From an uncultured Alphaproteobacteria bacterium (lineage in GTDB: Bacteria > Pseudomonadota > Alphaproteobacteria > Micropepsales > Micropepsaceae), in contig CAIOYY010000093.1 of NCBI GenBank assembly GCA_903862715.1, positions 1 through 58,214 of the forward strand: DNA of 58,214 bases. The letters run 5' to 3'. Shown in pieces: positions 8,159 to 16,637 of this stretch (position 1 is its first letter; every line of letters begins with the position of its first letter). Made by a program: the position numbers and the translations under genes. Below the pieces are notes generated by a model. The model was given only the letters and a program-made list of their open reading frames with translations, searched no databases and was not told where the DNA came from.

Positions 8159-9622
8159 CTACTCCGCGATTTCCCGCGCGGCTTCCTTTGCGCTTGGGAC
8201 GCGATGACCACTGAGTTCGGCGCCGGCGTCCTTCGCCAGCGAAAGGACGAAGGGCGTTGCGGCCAGTGAGATCAGCGCAATGATAAGAAAGGTCAGCGTG
8301 AAGTCGGTAAGCGTCGGCACGGTGTTTCCGCCTATCGTCATGAAAAGCGAGAGAATGCCAGCCGCGGCGGCAACGCCCAGTGTTTGCGAGAATTGCTGCA
8401 CCATGCTGTGAAGGCCAATGGAGGCCCCGGTTTTTTCCGGCGGGATATCGGCATAAGCGAGCGTCCCATAACCGGTATATTGCAGCGACCGGACGACGCC
8501 GCCAAAAAGCAGCAGGACATAGATGACGGCGACCGGCCATTCCGGACGAAACAGGCTGCAGATCACGACAAAAGCGGCGCAGATAAAGCCGTTCCAGAAG
8601 ATCGTATTGCGATAGCCAAAGGCGCGATAGACCGCCGTCGCCGTTGCCTTGATCACCACCGCGCCAAGCGCCCCGATAAAAGTGATCATGCCGCTTCTCG
8701 CCGCGCTCATTCCGAAGCCGAGTTGCAGGAACAGTGGCAGCAGGAAGGGAAAGGCACCGAAGGACATGCGGAAGAGAAATCCGGCGGTGCAGGAAACATA
8801 GAGCGTGTGGATGCGCAGAAGACTGAAATCCAGCACCGGCGACGGATGGCGTTTGGCATGGCGAATATAAAGAAAGCCGGCAGTAACGCTGAGCGCCAGC
8901 ATGGAGGCGGCAAATGCCGCCGGCAATCCTTCGCCGCGCGCGGATTCAAGAACGAAAAGAAGAGACGCCAGCGCGGAGCCGGAAAGCACCGCCCCTTTCA
9001 CGTCGAAGGATTTCTTTTCGCTCTCGCGAATCTCGGGAATGAACAAGGTCGCCAGGATCATGCCGATGATGCCGAGCGGCACATTGATGTAGAATATCCA
9101 GCGCCATGACCAATAGGTTGCGAAATAACCGCCGACCAGCGGCCCAACCATCGGCCCGATCATGGCGGGCGCAAGCACCCAGGACATCATTGCGACAAAT
9201 TGCGATTTCGGCACGGCTCGCAGAAGCACAAGCCGCCCGATCGGCACCATCAGCGCGCCGCCGATCCCCTGGACGACGCGGGCAGCGATCAGAAACCAGA
9301 CGCTTTCTGCCATGCCGCAAAGAATCGAACCCAGCGTGAAAATGCCAATGGCGAGACGAAACACCGTGCGCGAGCCGAGCCGGTCGGCAATCGCACCGCT
9401 GACCGGAATGACGACCGCAAGACTCAGCAGATAGGCGGTCACGGCCGCGCTGAGGCTCAGCGGCGGAACGCCGAGCGACGCCGCCATGGCTGGCAAGGCC
9501 GTGGCAATGGCCGTGGAATCGACCTGCTCCATGAAAATCACGCTTGCCAGAATGAGCGCAATAATTCGGGGGCTGGCGGGAAGACGCGCGGACGCAGTCC
9601 CTTTTTCGGGCGTGTCGGACAT
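8159..9622 (-). CDS. MFS drug exporter, DHA2 (EmrB/QacA) family
   Basis: The 487-residue inner-membrane protein has a long series of hydrophobic helices, about 13 or 14, as in DHA2 transporters. The MFS signature GAIADRLGSRTVFRLAIG follows the second helix, and the family motif LVLLRAVPKSQFVAMMSWVL... GPLVGGYFATYWSWRWIFYINVPLG is recognisable. These proteins export toxic compounds using the proton gradient. I use ATG 9622 (MSDTPEKG); a TTG at 9658 would add 12 residues. A terminator-like hairpin just upstream separates it from the DUF6152 gene, so it is probably transcribed alone. No periplasmic adaptor gene is adjacent. Confidence 0.85.
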   Translation of the reverse strand: MSDTPEKGTASARLPASPRIIALILASVIFMEQVDSTAIATALPAMAASLGVPPLSLSAAVTAYLLSLAVVIPVSGAIADRLGSRTVFRLAIGIFTLGSILCGMAESVWFLIAARVVQGIGGALMVPIGRLVLLRAVPKSQFVAMMSWVLAPAMIGPMVGPLVGGYFATYWSWRWIFYINVPLGIIGMILATLFIPEIRESEKKSFDVKGAVLSGSALASLLFVLESARGEGLPAAFAASMLALSVTAGFLYIRHAKRHPSPVLDFSLLRIHTLYVSCTAGFLFRMSFGAFPFLLPLFLQLGFGMSAARSGMITFIGALGAVVIKATATAVYRAFGYRNTIFWNGFICAAFVVICSLFRPEWPVAVIYVLLLFGGVVRSLQYTGYGTLAYADIPPEKTGASIGLHSMVQQFSQTLGVAAAAGILSLFMTIGGNTVPTLTDFTLTFLIIALISLAATPFVLSLAKDAGAELSGHRVPSAKEAAREIAE

Positions 9623-9640
9623 GGTCCGACCACTAAAGAA

Positions 9641-9675
9641 GCGGCCCCACCCCGTCAAATACGGGATGAGGCCGC
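9641..9675 (-). terminator. Hairpin terminator of the 10893-9706 gene
   Basis: Read on the minus strand, a 15-base arm (9675-9661) pairs with 9655-9641 across a five-base loop, with two G-U pairs, and is followed by TTCTTTAG. It lies between the DUF6152 gene and the MFS gene and would stop transcription of the former. Confidence 0.65.
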
Positions 9676-9705
9676 GTCATTCCTTCAAAACCCGGCGATG
9701 AAGCG

Positions 9706-10893
9706 TTAGAACGCCACCTTTGTCAGGTCGGCCATCGGCACCGGATAGTCGCGCCCGGTGGAGGCATCCTTGTTGTTTTCAGCGCAGACCACTTCGTTGA
9801 AGACGGCCTCCTCGCCGAGATTGCGGTAATGCACGACGGACGACCACGGCGCGGTGAAAGCGCCAGGATCCGTAACCGTGAAGCGCACCTCCAGCGTGTT
9901 GCCGCCATCGACAATGCGATAGCGCTCCACGACGTGAATCATCTCGGTATGCGGAGTGTTGAACCAGTCGACGGTGGTGCGGTCGTTCAGGCCGATCGTA
10001 TCGACGACCAGTGTATCGCCTTCATAATGGCCGACCGAATGACCGTACCAACTCGGCGTGACCGTTTCGGGATGCTTTTCGTTGATCCATACGCGCCGGA
10101 CCTGATGATCGCGCTGATAGGCGATGGTAACGAGGCCATTCTGCTGCAGAAACTGCACCGGCTCTCGCAGACGCAGCGCGCCCGGAACGCCCGACGGCCA
10201 GCACAGCGAATGCGCGGGCAGAACGGTTTCCTGTTCCACAAGCACACGGTTATTGACGTCCTCGATGGCGGCAGCGGCCCAGGGCAGCAGCAGTGGATCG
10301 GCGGGATTGCCGATGAAGGGTAACTGGTCTTCGCCATTGGGGTCCCGCGCATGTTCGGGATGCTCGCCCGGCGGACCGCGCAGGCCCTCGGCCGGCGGCA
10401 TGAATTGCATATAGGGATCGTCGCGCTGCCACAGCCCCACAAAGCTCGGAACCGCCCTTGCTTCCGGCGGCGGAGCAGCAGCGGCGGCGGCTTCTTGCTC
10501 CTGACGCTCGCGGCATTCGGGTCCCTGGCAGAGATAGGTGCCGTCCGCCTTTGTAACCTCAAGCAGCTGGCCACCATTCGAACCGTCCTTCAGCGGATGG
10601 AAGCCGACATCATTGATGACGTCGCCGACTTTTATGCTGTCGGGTGTCCAGAAAGATTGCTGCAATTGTCCGGTAGAGCCCGCCTCGAATGACCAGATCT
10701 GCTCATTGCCGTCTTCCCCCCTCACACTGACATGCAGCCAGACATGCGGGTTGAGCCATTCGAAATCTGTGACCGTGCCGCTGAGATGCACGGTTTGGCT
10801 GTTGTCGAACATGGCAAAGGAATGGTGGCCCAACGCAGGCACCGCGAAAAGCGACAGCGATACACTTGCAAGGGCAATATGACGGGACTTCAT
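9706..10893 (-). CDS. Exported DUF6152-like protein, long form
   Basis: The 395-residue protein has a 22-residue signal peptide followed by HHSFAMFDNSQTV, the start of a roughly 100-residue domain typical of DUF6152 proteins. That domain is followed by a Pro/Ala linker (about residues 135-150) and a C-terminal region of about 245 residues with WQRDDPYMQFMPP and YGHSVGHYEGDTLVVDTIG. The second part is common in proteins found near aromatic or steroid degradation genes, but no enzyme activity is established. The conserved HH pair directly after the signal peptide suggests metal binding. GGGAGA precedes ATG 10893. Two paralogues are nearby: 11052-11477 and 12738-13934. Confidence 0.75.
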   Translation of the reverse strand: MKSRHIALASVSLSLFAVPALGHHSFAMFDNSQTVHLSGTVTDFEWLNPHVWLHVSVRGEDGNEQIWSFEAGSTGQLQQSFWTPDSIKVGDVINDVGFHPLKDGSNGGQLLEVTKADGTYLCQGPECRERQEQEAAAAAAPPPEARAVPSFVGLWQRDDPYMQFMPPAEGLRGPPGEHPEHARDPNGEDQLPFIGNPADPLLLPWAAAAIEDVNNRVLVEQETVLPAHSLCWPSGVPGALRLREPVQFLQQNGLVTIAYQRDHQVRRVWINEKHPETVTPSWYGHSVGHYEGDTLVVDTIGLNDRTTVDWFNTPHTEMIHVVERYRIVDGGNTLEVRFTVTDPGAFTAPWSSVVHYRNLGEEAVFNEVVCAENNKDASTGRDYPVPMADLTKVAF

Positions 10894-10969
10894 CTGGACT
10901 CTCCCTGGGTGGGGGCCGCCCTCTTTTTTATGTTTCGGCCCTGCATTGGCGAGACTATCCCAAAATTTT

Positions 10970-10998
10970 GAGGGAGCAGAACGGTTTTCTGCTTCCTC
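10970..10998. terminator. Hairpin downstream of the short DUF6152 gene
   Basis: A 12-base arm at 10970-10981 pairs with 10987-10998 across a five-base loop, with one mismatch. On the minus strand it is followed by AAAATTTT. It lies 54 bases past the stop of the 11477-11052 gene and may end that transcript. Confidence 0.45.
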
Positions 10999-11051
10999 GA
11001 AACTTCACGGGTACGTCACTCTGGGCATGCTCCGGAATACTTCCGGTTGCC

Positions 11052-11477
11052 CTAGCCCGGAGGGATTTCGCCCGCTTCGCGCAGGCGCTCGCGGCAGGCG
11101 GCGCCCTGGCACAGGAAGGTGCCGTCATCCTTGGTAATGTCGAGCAGCTGGCCGCCATTGGAGCCGTCTTTCAGCGGGTGAAAGCTGACTTCCAGCGCAT
11201 CGCCGATGGCTACGCTTTCGGGGGTCCAGTTGGCTTGCTGCAATTGCCCCGTGGAGCCCGCTTCAAAGGACCACACGGCGGGGCCGCCCTGGCCGTCAAT
11301 TTCGACATGCAGCCAGACATGCGGATTGATCCATTCGAAATCGGTGACAGTGCCGCTGAGCTTTACCGTCTGGCTGTTGTCGAACATGGCAAAGGAATGA
11401 TGACCGAGCGCGGGCCCCAGCGCCGGAACGGCGAGGAGCGCTGTGAGCGCGGCCAAGCCTGTGATTCTGAAAATCAT
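11052..11477 (-). CDS. Exported DUF6152 protein, short form
   Basis: The 141-residue protein has a signal peptide (MIFRITGLAALTALLAV...) and the DUF6152 domain beginning HHSFAMFDNSQTVKLSG. It is nearly identical in pattern to the first third of the two long paralogues. It stops after CQGAACRERLREAGEIPPG, so the linker and the large C-terminal domain are absent. It may be a natural single-domain form or the remnant of a truncated long copy; the clean stop and no visible C-terminal remnant before the next gene favour the former. I chose ATG 11477, preceded by GGGGTGAACGAG, which gives a proper signal peptide. Function unknown. Confidence 0.72.
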   Translation of the reverse strand: MIFRITGLAALTALLAVPALGPALGHHSFAMFDNSQTVKLSGTVTDFEWINPHVWLHVEIDGQGGPAVWSFEAGSTGQLQQANWTPESVAIGDALEVSFHPLKDGSNGGQLLDITKDDGTFLCQGAACRERLREAGEIPPG

Positions 11478-11606
11478 CTCGTTCACCCCGGAATATCCGC
11501 TGCCTCGTAAGGCAGCTGTCTGCTTGGCCGAAGTTATACGGGAATGCGTCAAAGTCCGACAAGCGAGCCGCACCGGCGATGACGCGTCTGTTATCGCCGA
11601 ACCTTT

Positions 11607-12404
11607 TTACGGCGTGACGGGCGCGCGAACCGCAAATCCCTTACGGATAAAAACATCGCGTGCCTGCGTGCTTTGAAGATAGGTCAAAAAGGCTGCAGCG
11701 CCTAGTCTTGCGTCCTTGGTCAACGCTGCGGGATAGAGAATGGGCGGGTGTGCGTCCTCGGGAAATGCGCCCACGGTTCGCACGCGCGGTTCGGCCAGTG
11801 CATCGGTCGCATAGACAATGCCAAGCGGCGCTTCACCCCGCGAGACCAGAGCGAGCGCGGCACGAACATCCTCGGTTTCCGCCAGCCGGTCCGACACGCT
11901 TTGCCACACACCAAGCGATGTCAGGGCAGCCTTCGCGTAGCGCCCGGCCGGGACCGACAATGTGTCGGCGATGGAGAGACGTCCGCCCTGCAAGGCTGCG
12001 GCGAGCGGGAAGTCCGGCGCAATGCCGAGCGCCACGGCGGAGTCCGCTGGCGCGATCAGAACGAGGCGGTTGGCCAGAAGATCGCGCCGGGAGGGCTCAA
12101 GAATGAGACCCCGATCGCTGAGGTAATCCATCGACTCCATATCTGCGGCGATGAACAGATCGGCGCCGCTGCTGGCTTCGATCTGGCGGGCCAGCGTCAT
12201 GGATCCGGCAAAGGAGAACACGACCTCGGTCCCTCCCCCGGCCTTATAGGCCGTCCCGATCTCCGTCAGGGCGTCGGTCAGGGAAGCGGCGGCGAAGGCG
12301 AGAACAGGAGAATTTTCCGCCGCGCGGGCAGTCGGGAGGGCGGCAAAAACCGCGAGGGTGACGAGGACCACGCGAAACCCCCGCAATATCGAAATGGCTG
12401 GCAT
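11607..12404 (-). CDS. modA: ModA-like periplasmic oxyanion (molybdate-type) binding protein
   Basis: The 265-residue protein has a signal peptide (cleavage near ARAAEN) and the ModA layout: VLAFAAASLTDALTEIG, VVFSFAGSMTLARQIEASSGADLFIAADMESMDYL, and SVPAGRYAKAALTSLG. In ModA the serines of AASL and of the AGS segment bind the oxyanion in the periplasm. A strong site AGGAGAG precedes ATG 12404. The gene stands alone: no modB or modC permease or ATPase gene is in this window, so it must share a transporter encoded elsewhere or bind another anion such as sulfate-like compounds. It sits between DUF6152 genes. The symbol is by family resemblance only. Confidence 0.75.
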   Translation of the reverse strand: MPAISILRGFRVVLVTLAVFAALPTARAAENSPVLAFAAASLTDALTEIGTAYKAGGGTEVVFSFAGSMTLARQIEASSGADLFIAADMESMDYLSDRGLILEPSRRDLLANRLVLIAPADSAVALGIAPDFPLAAALQGGRLSIADTLSVPAGRYAKAALTSLGVWQSVSDRLAETEDVRAALALVSRGEAPLGIVYATDALAEPRVRTVGAFPEDAHPPILYPAALTKDARLGAAAFLTYLQSTQARDVFIRKGFAVRAPVTP

Positions 12405-12737
12405 GGACTCTCCTGAGGCGCCCTATCTTCGCCGGGATCACGCTTTTGTGCCAAGGCAAAAGGCGGCGGCATGGATAATGACGGCTCCGCAATCCCGCAA
12501 ACAGGGACCGGCGCTAAAAGAGGCACTTTTGCAGCACGGGCAGAAAGCATATTCTTCAATGAGAACATAGGCTTGAGAAAAAGGCGGGATAGCGAGCCGC
12601 CGCCTGCAGCGACGCGCGGGCGCCAAAGAGCGCCTCTACCCCAGGATAAATTTTGCGCTATACGGTGACGCAGCGCAAAGACAGGCAACACATATAAGGG
12701 AATGGGTAGCGCCTTAAGGCTATCGGGAGACAGGAAA
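12405..12737. other. 333-base gap between modA-like and DUF6152 genes, with an inverted repeat
   Basis: No gene is supported here. It must hold the divergent promoters of the two flanking genes. An 8-base perfect inverted repeat TTTGCGCT ... AGCGCAAA spans 12652-12679 with a 12-base spacer and could be an operator for the rightward gene. A weak -10 (TATAAG) is at 12693-12698. No riboswitch was recognised. Confidence 0.4.
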
Positions 12738-13934
12738 ATGAATTTCAGGGTTCTGGGTTTGGCGGGCGTTTCGGTGTCGCTGTTTGCTGTACCGGCCATC
12801 GCGCATCATTCCTTCGCCATGTTCGACAACAGCCGGACGGTTCATATGGAAGGGACCGTTACGGATTTCGAATGGATCAATCCGCATGTCTGGCTGCATA
12901 TCAGCGCGCCCGATGAGAGCGGCACAGAGCAGACCTGGTCGTTCGAGGCCGGTTCGACCGGTCAGCTGCAGCAGACCAACTGGACCCCGGAAAGCGTCGC
13001 CGTCGGCGATACGCTCGATGTCGGCTTCCATCCGCTGAAAGACGGCTCCAATGGCGGCCAGCTCCTCGACGTCACCAAGGAAGACGGCACCTATCTTTGC
13101 CAGGGCGGCGATTGCCGCGAACGTCTCGAACAGCAGGCGTCGCTGCAGACGACAGCGCCTGCTCCCGCGGCGCCCGCACCCGCAGCGCCTGCGGAAGCAA
13201 AACCGATTCCTGATTTCGTAGGGTATTGGCAGCGCCGCGGCGAATTTCCGTCGACCTGGGAAATTCCGGAAGATCCGGCGCATCGCCCCGGCCCGCTGGT
13301 CAATACCACGGAGGGACCGGAACGCGGCCTCATCTGGGTTGCCGATCACACCAATCCGATCTTGCTGCCATGGAACGCGGAATATCTGCGCGCGCGCGGC
13401 GAGCAGGAACTGGTCGAGGTCAATACCGTCGCGCATAACATCTGCTGGCCGTCGGGCGTTCCGCAGGTCGCCAATCTGCGCGAACCAGTGCAATTCCTGC
13501 AGTCGGAAGACCAAGTCACCATCATCTACCAGCGCGATCACACGGTGCGCCATGTGTATCTGAACCAGAAGCATCCGGAGAACGTGACGCCGAGCTATTA
13601 CGGCCACTCCATCGGTCACTATGAGGGCGACACACTGGTAATCGACACGATCGGCTTGAAAGAAGGTACCGGTGTCGACCGCTTCAACACGCAGCACACC
13701 GAGCAGCTGCATGTGGTCGAACGCTACCGCCTGATCGAAGACGGAACAGCGATGCGGGTAAATTTTGTCGTCGAAGACCCGGGCGCGTTTACCGGCCCAT
13801 GGTACGGTCAGGCGACCTATCGCAGCGAAACCGGCCCCATCGGGGAAGTGGTGTGCGCGGAAAACAATCGCGACGTCACCAACGGCGTCGACGGAGAATA
13901 TCCGATCCCACGGGACGAGACGCCGGACTTCTGA
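12738..13934 (+). CDS. Exported DUF6152-like protein, long form (second copy)
   Basis: The 398-residue product (from ATG 12738) has a signal peptide and then HHSFAMFDNSRTV, the DUF6152 domain, a Pro/Ala linker of repeated APAP units, and a C-terminal domain containing WQRRGEFPSTWEIPEDP, ICWPSGVPQVANLREPVQFLQ and YGHSIGHYEGDTLVIDTIG. It is clearly paralogous to the 9706-10893 gene over its whole length. Sites such as CWPSGVP and YGHS(I/V)GHYEGDTLV are shared. Function is not known for either. GGGAGACAGGA precedes the start. A strong terminator follows at 13962-13987, so it is probably monocistronic. Confidence 0.75.
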   Translation: MNFRVLGLAGVSVSLFAVPAIAHHSFAMFDNSRTVHMEGTVTDFEWINPHVWLHISAPDESGTEQTWSFEAGSTGQLQQTNWTPESVAVGDTLDVGFHPLKDGSNGGQLLDVTKEDGTYLCQGGDCRERLEQQASLQTTAPAPAAPAPAAPAEAKPIPDFVGYWQRRGEFPSTWEIPEDPAHRPGPLVNTTEGPERGLIWVADHTNPILLPWNAEYLRARGEQELVEVNTVAHNICWPSGVPQVANLREPVQFLQSEDQVTIIYQRDHTVRHVYLNQKHPENVTPSYYGHSIGHYEGDTLVIDTIGLKEGTGVDRFNTQHTEQLHVVERYRLIEDGTAMRVNFVVEDPGAFTGPWYGQATYRSETGPIGEVVCAENNRDVTNGVDGEYPIPRDETPDF

Positions 13935-13961
13935 GCCATTCATTCCTTGGACAAAGAAAAA

Positions 13962-13987
13962 GCCCGGCATTTCGCCGGGCTTTTTTT
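13962..13987. terminator. Strong bidirectional intrinsic terminator
   Basis: A perfect 7-base stem GCCCGGC / GCCGGGC (13962-13968, 13974-13980) with a five-base loop is followed by seven T and preceded by five A. It lies between two convergent genes and should work for both. Confidence 0.92.
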
Positions 13988-14016
13988 ATGAGCGGACGTG
14001 TCAGGAAGCGGAACGT

Positions 14017-15003
14017 CTAGCCGTAGGTCGGGACGAACAACTCATCGACCGTGGGCTTCCTGTCGGGTGCGACGAGACCCTGATCGACGAGATAGGTGAC
14101 GAGCGCTTCCAGCGTCGGACGGTTCTTTTCCAGACCGTAGGGCCACGGGTCGCCCCCGAACACATCGTAGATTTCGTCGATATCGTCCGCCATCCAGGGC
14201 AGCATGTAACGCAGCGCGCGCAAATTCTTCATCTTTTCCAGCGCGATGTCCTTCGACTTGTTGAAGGCATTGAACAGACTGGTCGCGATGAAGGGGTGAC
14301 GCTCGTAAAGTTCTTTCTTGATCGCGACGAGATGCATGATCGGGTAGATCTTCGTCCGCTTGTAATAGTCCTTTTCCAGCTCGCGGAAATTCGGGAACAG
14401 GCGCGCAATGTCCGGATTGCTGCGGATGGCCTGCGGCAGGCTGGTGCCGATGGTGGCATCGACATCGCCGTCCTCGATCAGATCGCTGAGCGATTTTCCG
14501 CTGTGGTTTATTTCAAGATCGACTTTTTTCAGCATCGGCAGAACGGTCGGCGCACCATGTGCGCCACCTTCATTGATGGCGCCCTGCACCCAATGAATCT
14601 TGTCGACGTCAACGCCATATTCGTGCTGCAGCAAACCGCGGATGAAGATCGCCGCCGTCATGGTGTAAAGGGCGACGCCGACGCGTTTTCCCTCGAGATC
14701 CTTCGGCGTCTTGATGCCCGACTTTTTGCTGATCGAAATGAAGCTGTGACGGAAGGTCCGCGACGGAAACACCGGAATGGCGACAAAGGGGCATTCCCTT
14801 GCGGCGTAGCGTTGCACGAATTCCGAGCTCGAATACTCGGCGACATCGAATTCCTGGCCGCCGGACATGCGGTCGAAAATCGGACGCGGCAGTTCGATCG
14901 GAATGAAGTTGAGATCAATGCCTTCCGGCTGTACTTCGCCGGTATAGAGTGGCTGCATGCGGTCATAGAGCGCGCAGGCGAAATTGAGTTGTAACTTGGC
15001 CAT
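14017..15003 (-). CDS. 4,5-dihydroxyphthalate decarboxylase-like protein (periplasmic-binding fold)
   Basis: The 328-residue protein resembles 4,5-dihydroxyphthalate decarboxylases (Pht5/OphC-type), which share the type II periplasmic-binding-protein fold but act as enzymes in the cytosol. Recognisable segments are YTGEVQPEGIDL near residue 20, FDVAEYSSSEFVQRYA near 52, and LEGKRVGVALYTMTAAIFIRGLLQ near 103. There is no signal peptide, which argues against a secreted binding protein. AGGA precedes ATG 15003. It lies 24 bases after the DASS transporter gene, so the two are probably one operon. A divergent paralogue sits at 16638. Such enzymes remove CO2 from phthalate breakdown products; the substrate here is unproven. 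Confidence 0.72.
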   Translation of the reverse strand: MAKLQLNFACALYDRMQPLYTGEVQPEGIDLNFIPIELPRPIFDRMSGGQEFDVAEYSSSEFVQRYAARECPFVAIPVFPSRTFRHSFISISKKSGIKTPKDLEGKRVGVALYTMTAAIFIRGLLQHEYGVDVDKIHWVQGAINEGGAHGAPTVLPMLKKVDLEINHSGKSLSDLIEDGDVDATIGTSLPQAIRSNPDIARLFPNFRELEKDYYKRTKIYPIMHLVAIKKELYERHPFIATSLFNAFNKSKDIALEKMKNLRALRYMLPWMADDIDEIYDVFGGDPWPYGLEKNRPTLEALVTYLVDQGLVAPDRKPTVDELFVPTYG

Positions 15004-15027
15004 GAGATGCCGTTCCTGTGTTTCTGA

Positions 15028-16467
15028 CTAAATTCCGATGATGGGCCACCAGATCGTGGCCACGAGGATGACGTTTACAAATTCGATGAGCGTAATGGCT
15101 ATACCCATTTTTATCAGGTCGGTGTGACGGAAGAAGCCGTAGGAATAGCCCACGACAAGAACGGCCGTCTGATAGACGAAAATCTTGCCGCCCGCCGCGA
15201 AGGTCCATACCAGCCCGATCCATAGCGGGTCGAGTCCGTTGGCGACCGAGAACTCCATCAGAATGGGGAGCGATGACGCCAGCATGGAAATCTCGCTGGC
15301 GAGGAACAGATGGTAGACGAAGGCGCCCCAATAAAGGATGGGAAGCGCCATCCACTCATTCGCCAGCAGCGGCTCCAGCCCCACCAGTACGGTGTCGGTC
15401 AGTAGCGCGATGCCGCCGGTTTCCGACAGCACATTGCTCATGCTGAGGGCCGTACCGACGAACAGGAACGGCAGCAGATTGGTCTTGCGTATGTCGTCCG
15501 CCGTGATGACGCCGACATAGGGAAGAAGCGCAATAATTACCGCGCTAAGTGCAACCAATTCAGGATCAATTCCGTGGATCTTGTCGGTCACCCAGATCAC
15601 AACGGTTCCCAGAATAAGAAGGGCGGCGCGTTTCGCCTCCGGCGTCCATGCCTGTGTGACCTTGAACTGTTCCTGCAACTCGCGGCGCTTGCCCTCGATC
15701 CCCGTTACCTCCGGCGGAAAGAGCCATAAAGTGATGCGCCACGCCGCGAGGATCGTCAGAATATCCGCCGGCAGGAAGGCGATGAACCAGTCGGTGTAGC
15801 CGACATCGACACCGCCATATTCGATGATGGCGCCGCGCGCCGTGATGGAGGCAGCCCCGGCAACGATCATCTTGTCGAAGATGGTGGCGGTATAGGTGAT
15901 GATCAGAAACATGCCGCGGGCCACATTCGATCCCGGACCGACATCAAACAATTTGATCAGCCCGATGGCGACCGACGCCATGATGACGACCCGGGCGACC
16001 CCGGAAGGAACAATGACTGTGAGCGCAAAGTCGGTGATGATCAGGCCGAGCAGAATGCCCGAATAGGAAAGCCCGACGCGCGTGACGACAAAACTGGCGA
16101 CGCGTTGCGGTAGCCCGGATTTGTTTGCAATCGTGCCGATGAGGAGCGCGGCAAAAACAAACCACGTGACGAGTAGCGAGAACCCGCTGAAAGCGAGTTG
16201 CGGCTCGGCGACACCAACCATCCAGAAAAGCACGCATCCGGCGAGGCCCGCCGTCGCATATTCGACGATATGCGTCATCCAGGCGAGCAGCATGAAGGAG
16301 GTGACGGCGAGCGCCGCCTGGGTGTGCGGCTCAATGCCGAAGGGCGCGAAATAAATCCCCAGCGGAAGAAGAACGCAGATCACGGTCGCGACAAACTTCA
16401 GACGCGCATCCCGTATCGTGCCGCCTTCGTCGGGCGGCGGATGGCTGCCCGGCGTGATATCGGTCAT
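15028..16467 (-). CDS. DASS (SLC13)-type anion symporter
   Basis: From ATG 16467 the protein is 479 residues, with about 11-12 membrane helices. The family features are ALAVTSFMLLAWMTHIVEYATAGL near residue 45 and the run VARGMFLIITYTATIFDKM near 180. The DASS family imports dicarboxylates, sulfate and related anions with sodium. The start is preceded by GAGGGG; an upstream extension is open but has no hydrophobic or conserved content. It is upstream of a decarboxylase-like gene in the same operon and divergent from a paralogous decarboxylase-like gene, so an aromatic or dicarboxylic acid substrate is likely. The exact subfamily (DASS or a close UIT-type relative) is less sure. Confidence 0.8.
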   Translation of the reverse strand: MTDITPGSHPPPDEGGTIRDARLKFVATVICVLLPLGIYFAPFGIEPHTQAALAVTSFMLLAWMTHIVEYATAGLAGCVLFWMVGVAEPQLAFSGFSLLVTWFVFAALLIGTIANKSGLPQRVASFVVTRVGLSYSGILLGLIITDFALTVIVPSGVARVVIMASVAIGLIKLFDVGPGSNVARGMFLIITYTATIFDKMIVAGAASITARGAIIEYGGVDVGYTDWFIAFLPADILTILAAWRITLWLFPPEVTGIEGKRRELQEQFKVTQAWTPEAKRAALLILGTVVIWVTDKIHGIDPELVALSAVIIALLPYVGVITADDIRKTNLLPFLFVGTALSMSNVLSETGGIALLTDTVLVGLEPLLANEWMALPILYWGAFVYHLFLASEISMLASSLPILMEFSVANGLDPLWIGLVWTFAAGGKIFVYQTAVLVVGYSYGFFRHTDLIKMGIAITLIEFVNVILVATIWWPIIGI

Positions 16468-16637
16468 TGGTTTCCCCTCGGCGTATATATCCCCGTTGGC
16501 TTTTTGTAGCCGTTTGAGACCTAGTGGCAAAGGAAATATCGGCGCGTTCGGCGCACGCGGATAGCCGCCGCACCCTGACCCCGCTATCATCCTTCGCCGT
16601 TCCACGGCGATGTGGTCTGTCCTTTCGGAAAACCAAT

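Noticed and set aside
12720..13970. Long open frame on the minus strand opposite the second DUF6152 gene (416 codons)
   Set aside because: It is an antisense frame left open by GC-rich codon use. It has no recognisable domain, and the opposite strand encodes a clear signal peptide and conserved domains.
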